Of a DNA stretch of 64,000 nucleotides, positions 60,247 to 64,000 are shown one piece after another. The stretch is from an uncultured Flaviramulus sp. (lineage in GTDB: Bacteria > Bacteroidota > Bacteroidia > Flavobacteriales > Flavobacteriaceae), in NCBI GenBank assembly GCA_947501105.1, contig CANMUP010000003.1, positions 795,439 to 859,438 on the forward strand, in the 5' to 3' direction. The position numbers were made by a program, and so were the translations under genes. Position 1 is the stretch's first letter. Every line of letters begins with the position of its first letter. The notes beneath the pieces are model-generated. The model was not told where the DNA came from. It saw only the letters and a program-made list of their open reading frames with translations, and did not search any database.

Positions 60247-63200
60247 ATGAAAAAACTATACACTAATAAAACTTTTGCAAATAACACTTCAAAGACATTG
60301 ATGTTATTTGCAGTTTTGCTTATAACCTCAATTTTTAGTAGTTATAGTCAGGTTAGAGTTCCTTTTTCACCTAGAACTTCAAATTACACAATCAAAGGTG
60401 ACTTTACTATGGTTGGAAACACAAATCTTACTTTAGTTAGTTATGGAAACACTACAGACAATAATAATGACATGGAATATGTTGATGTTGATGGTGTTGC
60501 TGTTCCTGGAAATAACACACTTAATTCATCTTCAGCTACGGTAACGTTTTCTACTGAAAATGGAGCAATTCCAGATTGTTCTAAAATTTTATACGCTGGT
60601 CTTTATTGGACTGGTAGAGCTGATACTGGTTCAGACCCTGATAATGATGGAGATGGTAATCCAAATACTTTTCAAGTAACAAAAGGTGGAATAACGAAGA
60701 ATTTTGATAAAACGAAAGTATCAATTAAAGGTCCACTTTCTGCAAGTTATACAGAAGTTACTGCTGGTTCAACAGTTATAGTTAATGACCCTATTGATAT
60801 TGCATATCCTACTGATGGTGATGAACGAAATATGTTTGTTGGTTATGCTGATGTTACAGCCTATGTAACGGCAAATGGTATTGGAGAATATTTTGTTGCT
60901 GATGTTGCATTATCTGAAGGCGATGGAGGAGGCACAGGTTTTTATGGTGGTTGGGGTATGGTAATTGTTTATGAAAACTCAAAAATGAATTGGAGAGATG
61001 TTACCGTATTTGACGGTCATGCCTTTGTAAATTCTGGAGTTGCAAGTCATACTATTGATGTATCAGGATTTAATGCAGTTCCTTTTGGAGACGTAAACCT
61101 AAAACTTGGTTTAATGGCAGGAGAAGGAGATATTGGTGTGTCAGGAGATTACTTTGAAATGATAATACCTGATAACAATGACGATGAAAATGATTTAACA
61201 ACACTAAACGATAATAGTTATCAACGACTGTCACATAGTGGTAATACCACAGGTAACTTTTTTAATTCTAGTATTGGACCAGCCGCAAATACTCGTAATC
61301 CAAATTTGCAAAATAATTCAGGATTAGATATTGTGATGTTTGATATAGATAATACAGGAAATATTCTTATTCCAAACAATAAGACGTATACAAGGTTTAG
61401 ATATGGATCTACGCAAGACACTTACATTATTTTTAATGCAACATTTTCTGTTGATGCATATATTCCTGAACCTGAAGGTGTTTTAAATATAACTTCAATA
61501 AATGGAAGCCCTCCTAATCCTCCAGATATATTAGAACCTGGACAATTTTCGGACTATACTTTAGAAATAAAGAATACTGGTACAGAAGCAACAATTAATA
61601 CTGTAATTACTATTCCTCTTCCAGATACTGTAAATCCTAGTAATTTAAACATAACTTCTAACACATATTCTCCATTTTCTACAACAAATGTTCCGTATTA
61701 TGATAATAATCCTGTTTATGGACCTAATGGTGCAATAATTTGGGATTTAGGCTCATTACCTGTTCCTTCAGACCCTAATACTGTTTTAGCTGATATTAGT
61801 TTTAGATTGACTGTAACCACTGATTGTAATACACTAACTAACCCTTCTTTTAACCCAGAGGTTTCATTAGAAGGTACCATTGTTGGTAATGGAGCAATAT
61901 CAAATATTTCTTTTAACTTTCCTTTAATATTAGGATATCAAGTTGCTGGACTTTGTGCAGGTGAACCGGTACCAGCACCAAGTATTATTGATATTGATTA
62001 CTTAGACTATATTAACGAACCACCTACAGCTAGTAATCCTGCTCCAATTAATATAGAATGTGGAGGTACTATACCACCTGCTGATATTTTAGTTGTAGAT
62101 GATGAAGCTGACAATTCTGGTATTGAACCTATAGTAGCTTGGGTTTCAGATGTATCAGATAATGGTACAAATCCAGAAATTATAACAAGAACATATAGTG
62201 TAACTGATGATTGTAATAATTCAATCAATGTAACACAAACTATTACGATTGCTGATACTCAAGACCCAGATACACCTACTCTTGCAGATGTAACAGGAGA
62301 ATGTTCTGCGACAGCTACAGCGCCTACAACTAATGATAATTGTTCAGGTTCTATTACAGGGACCACTACTGATCCGTTAACTTATAATACTCAAGGTACT
62401 TTTGTTATTAACTGGACTTTTGATGATGGAAATGGGAATGTTATTATCGTACCACAAAACGTAATCGTAGATGATATCACGGATCCTACAACTCCAACCC
62501 TTGCTGACGTAACGGGTGAGTGTTCTGCAACTGCTGTAGCTCCTACAACGACAGACAACTGTTCGGGTTCTATTACTGGAACAACAACTGATCCTTTAAC
62601 TTATACGACTCAAGGTACTTTTGTTATTAACTGGACTTTTGATGATGGAAACGGTAATGTTATTATCGTACCACAAAACGTAATCGTAGATGATATCACG
62701 GATCCTACAACTCCAACCCTTGCTGATGTAACGGGTGAGTGTTCTGCAACTGCAGTAGCTCCTACAACGACAGACAACTGTTCGGGTTCTATTACTGGAA
62801 CAACTACTGATCCGTTAACTTATAATACTCAAGGTACTTTTGTTATCAACTGGACTTTTGATGATGGAAACGGGAATGTTATTATCGTACCACAAAATGT
62901 AATCGTAGATGACACTACGGACCCTACTGCTCCAACCCTTGCTGATTTAACTGGTGAATGTTCGGTAACGGCTATTGCTCCTATAATTACAGATAATTGT
63001 AATGGTACTGCAATTACAGGAACAACTACTGATCCTTTAACTTATAATACTCAAGGTACTTTTGTTATCAACTGGACTTTTGATGATGGAAATGGGAATG
63101 TTATTATCGTACCACAAAACGTAATCGTAGATGATATCACGGATCCTACAACTCCAACCCTTGCTGATGTAACGGGTGAGTGTTCTGCAACTGCGGTAGC

Positions 63201-64000
63201 TCCTACAACAACAGACAACTGTTCAGGGTCTATTACTGGAACAACAACTGATCCGTTAACTTATAATACTCAAGGTACTTTTGTTATCAACTGGACTTTT
63301 GATGATGGAAATGGGAATGTTATTATCGTACCACAAAACGTAATCGTAGATGATATCACGGATCCTACAACTCCAACATTAGCTGATGTAACGGGTGAGT
63401 GTTCTGCAACTGCGGTAGCTCCTACTACTAATGATAATTGTTCAGGTTCTATTACAGGAACAACGACAGATCCGTTAACTTATAATACTCAAGGTACTTT
63501 TGTTATCAACTGGACTTTTGATGATGGAAATGGTAATGTTATTATCGTTCCGCAAAATGTAATCGTAGATGATATCACGGATCCTACAACTCCAACACTA
63601 GCCGATGTAACGGGTGAGTGTTCTGCAACTGCTGTAGCTCCTACAACGACAGACAACTGTTCGGGTTCTATTACTGGAACAACAACTGATCCTTTAACTT
63701 ATAATACTCAAGGTACTTTTGTTATTAACTGGACTTTTGATGATGGAAACGGTAATGTTATTATCGTACCACAAAACGTAATCGTAGATGATATCACGGA
63801 TCCTACAACTCCAACCCTTGCTGATGTAACGGGTGAGTGTTCTGCAACTGCAGTAGCTCCTACAACGACAGACAACTGTTCGGGTTCTATTACTGGAACA
63901 ACTACTGATCCGTTAACTTATACTACTCAAGGTACTTTTGTTATCAACTGGACTTTTGATGATGGAAACGGGAATGTTATTATCGTACCACAAAATGTAA
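60247..64000 (+). CDS. Giant repeat adhesin, N-terminal 1251 residues (cut by window edge)
   Basis: The frame runs from ATG 60247 to the right edge without a stop. Residues 1-35 are a signal peptide (ITSIFSSYSQ). About 36-420 form an N-terminal beta-rich domain with DxDGDG-type sites (SDPDNDGDGN), about 425-650 an Ig/DUF11-like region (DYTLEIKNTGTEATINTVIT), and from residue 673 a 73-residue tandem repeat begins (DPTTPTLADVTGECSATAVA ... NGNVIIVPQNVIVDDI). It is HYR/Ig-like with two conserved Cys. Seven complete units and most of an eighth are present. A C-terminal T9SS sorting domain would be expected beyond the window. Confidence 0.85.
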   Translation, partial: MKKLYTNKTFANNTSKTLMLFAVLLITSIFSSYSQVRVPFSPRTSNYTIKGDFTMVGNTNLTLVSYGNTTDNNNDMEYVDVDGVAVPGNNTLNSSSATVTFSTENGAIPDCSKILYAGLYWTGRADTGSDPDNDGDGNPNTFQVTKGGITKNFDKTKVSIKGPLSASYTEVTAGSTVIVNDPIDIAYPTDGDERNMFVGYADVTAYVTANGIGEYFVADVALSEGDGGGTGFYGGWGMVIVYENSKMNWRDVTVFDGHAFVNSGVASHTIDVSGFNAVPFGDVNLKLGLMAGEGDIGVSGDYFEMIIPDNNDDENDLTTLNDNSYQRLSHSGNTTGNFFNSSIGPAANTRNPNLQNNSGLDIVMFDIDNTGNILIPNNKTYTRFRYGSTQDTYIIFNATFSVDAYIPEPEGVLNITSINGSPPNPPDILEPGQFSDYTLEIKNTGTEATINTVITIPLPDTVNPSNLNITSNTYSPFSTTNVPYYDNNPVYGPNGAIIWDLGSLPVPSDPNTVLADISFRLTVTTDCNTLTNPSFNPEVSLEGTIVGNGAISNISFNFPLILGYQVAGLCAGEPVPAPSIIDIDYLDYINEPPTASNPAPINIECGGTIPPADILVVDDEADNSGIEPIVAWVSDVSDNGTNPEIITRTYSVTDDCNNSINVTQTITIADTQDPDTPTLADVTGECSATATAPTTNDNCSGSITGTTTDPLTYNTQGTFVINWTFDDGNGNVIIVPQNVIVDDITDPTTPTLADVTGECSATAVAPTTTDNCSGSITGTTTDPLTYTTQGTFVINWTFDDGNGNVIIVPQNVIVDDITDPTTPTLADVTGECSATAVAPTTTDNCSGSITGTTTDPLTYNTQGTFVINWTFDDGNGNVIIVPQNVIVDDTTDPTAPTLADLTGECSVTAIAPIITDNCNGTAITGTTTDPLTYNTQGTFVINWTFDDGNGNVIIVPQNVIVDDITDPTTPTLADVTGECSATAVAPTTTDNCSGSITGTTTDPLTYNTQGTFVINWTFDDGNGNVIIVPQNVIVDDITDPTTPTLADVTGECSATAVAPTTNDNCSGSITGTTTDPLTYNTQGTFVINWTFDDGNGNVIIVPQNVIVDDITDPTTPTLADVTGECSATAVAPTTTDNCSGSITGTTTDPLTYNTQGTFVINWTFDDGNGNVIIVPQNVIVDDITDPTTPTLADVTGECSATAVAPTTTDNCSGSITGTTTDPLTYTTQGTFVINWTFDDGNGNVIIVPQNV
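62263..64000 (+). repeat. Tandem 219-bp repeats within the adhesin gene
   Basis: Units start at 62263, 62482, 62701, 62920, 63142, 63361, 63580 and 63799. All are 219 bp except the fourth (62920-63141), which is 222 bp by one extra codon (NGTAITG in place of SGSITG). Units 2, 3, 5, 6, 7 and 8 are almost identical at the DNA level; units 1 and 4 have diverged. Confidence 0.92.

Overview
The window is AT-rich chromosomal DNA from a member of the Bacteroidota, almost certainly family Flavobacteriaceae. The grounds are the protein families (DUF3822 next to rsmD, a KdnB-like Kdo oxidase, bacteroidetes-type surface proteins with GNVGIGTTxP repeats), TAnnTTTG-type -7 promoter boxes, weak ribosome binding sites, and dispersed palindromes of a kind recurrent in this family. 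Genus cannot be told from the sequence. I see no tRNA, rRNA, CRISPR array, transposase or prophage.

Region 1-14.5 kb is the accessory part and the most interesting. A rightward operon (4953-14472) encodes a response regulator, a type IV pilin-like pseudopilin, a short prepilin peptidase, a GspE/PilB ATPase, two exported fibre-like proteins, a secretin, and GspL/PilN-like and GspM/PilO-like assembly proteins. A leftward set (4670-1) encodes two more fibre-like proteins (one broken by an in-frame TGA), a Skp/OmpH-like periplasmic chaperone, a lipoprotein and the start of a very large RHS/SpvB-like surface protein. The 282-bp divergent promoter region holds inverted repeats of the form GTAAGC-N5-GCTTAY spaced exactly 22 bp apart, a likely binding array for the adjacent regulator. 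I read this as a type II secretion/type IV pilus-derived machine with its own fibre cargo. No GspF-like platform protein is present in the locus.

Region 14.5-23.8 kb is a compact leftward galactose operon: GntR-type regulator, aldose 1-epimerase, SGLT-type sodium symporter, galactokinase, galactose-1-phosphate uridylyltransferase and an exported GH2 beta-galactosidase. Two palindromes precede the regulator gene. Together they make a Leloir pathway for beta-galactosides, lacking only GalE.

Region 23.9-48.4 kb is mostly core and conserved flavobacterial genes: a beta-helix lipoprotein, gcvT, glutaminase, a sugar-nucleotide reductase-like protein, pterin dehydratase, YebC, hydrolases, a NYN-LOTUS protein, a large metzincin, an aspartyl protease, an AhpD-like protein, an acyltransferase, kdnB-HAD-kdsB (possible Kdo8N synthesis), a RecD-like helicase, DUF3822-rsmD, and two paralogous NTF2-like lipoproteins.

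Region 48.5-64 kb starts with the RNase P RNA gene (minus strand), whose peripheral helices are built from copies of a dispersed palindrome. Then come a GC-rich element, a structured intergenic element, a membrane-anchored DJ-1/PfpI protein, a membrane AraC-type regulator, dnaX (TTG start next to another palindrome copy), miaE, an outer-membrane barrel, ppx-ppk-sixA, and finally a small exported protein plus the first 1251 codons of a giant adhesin carrying near-identical 73-residue tandem repeats that run off the window.
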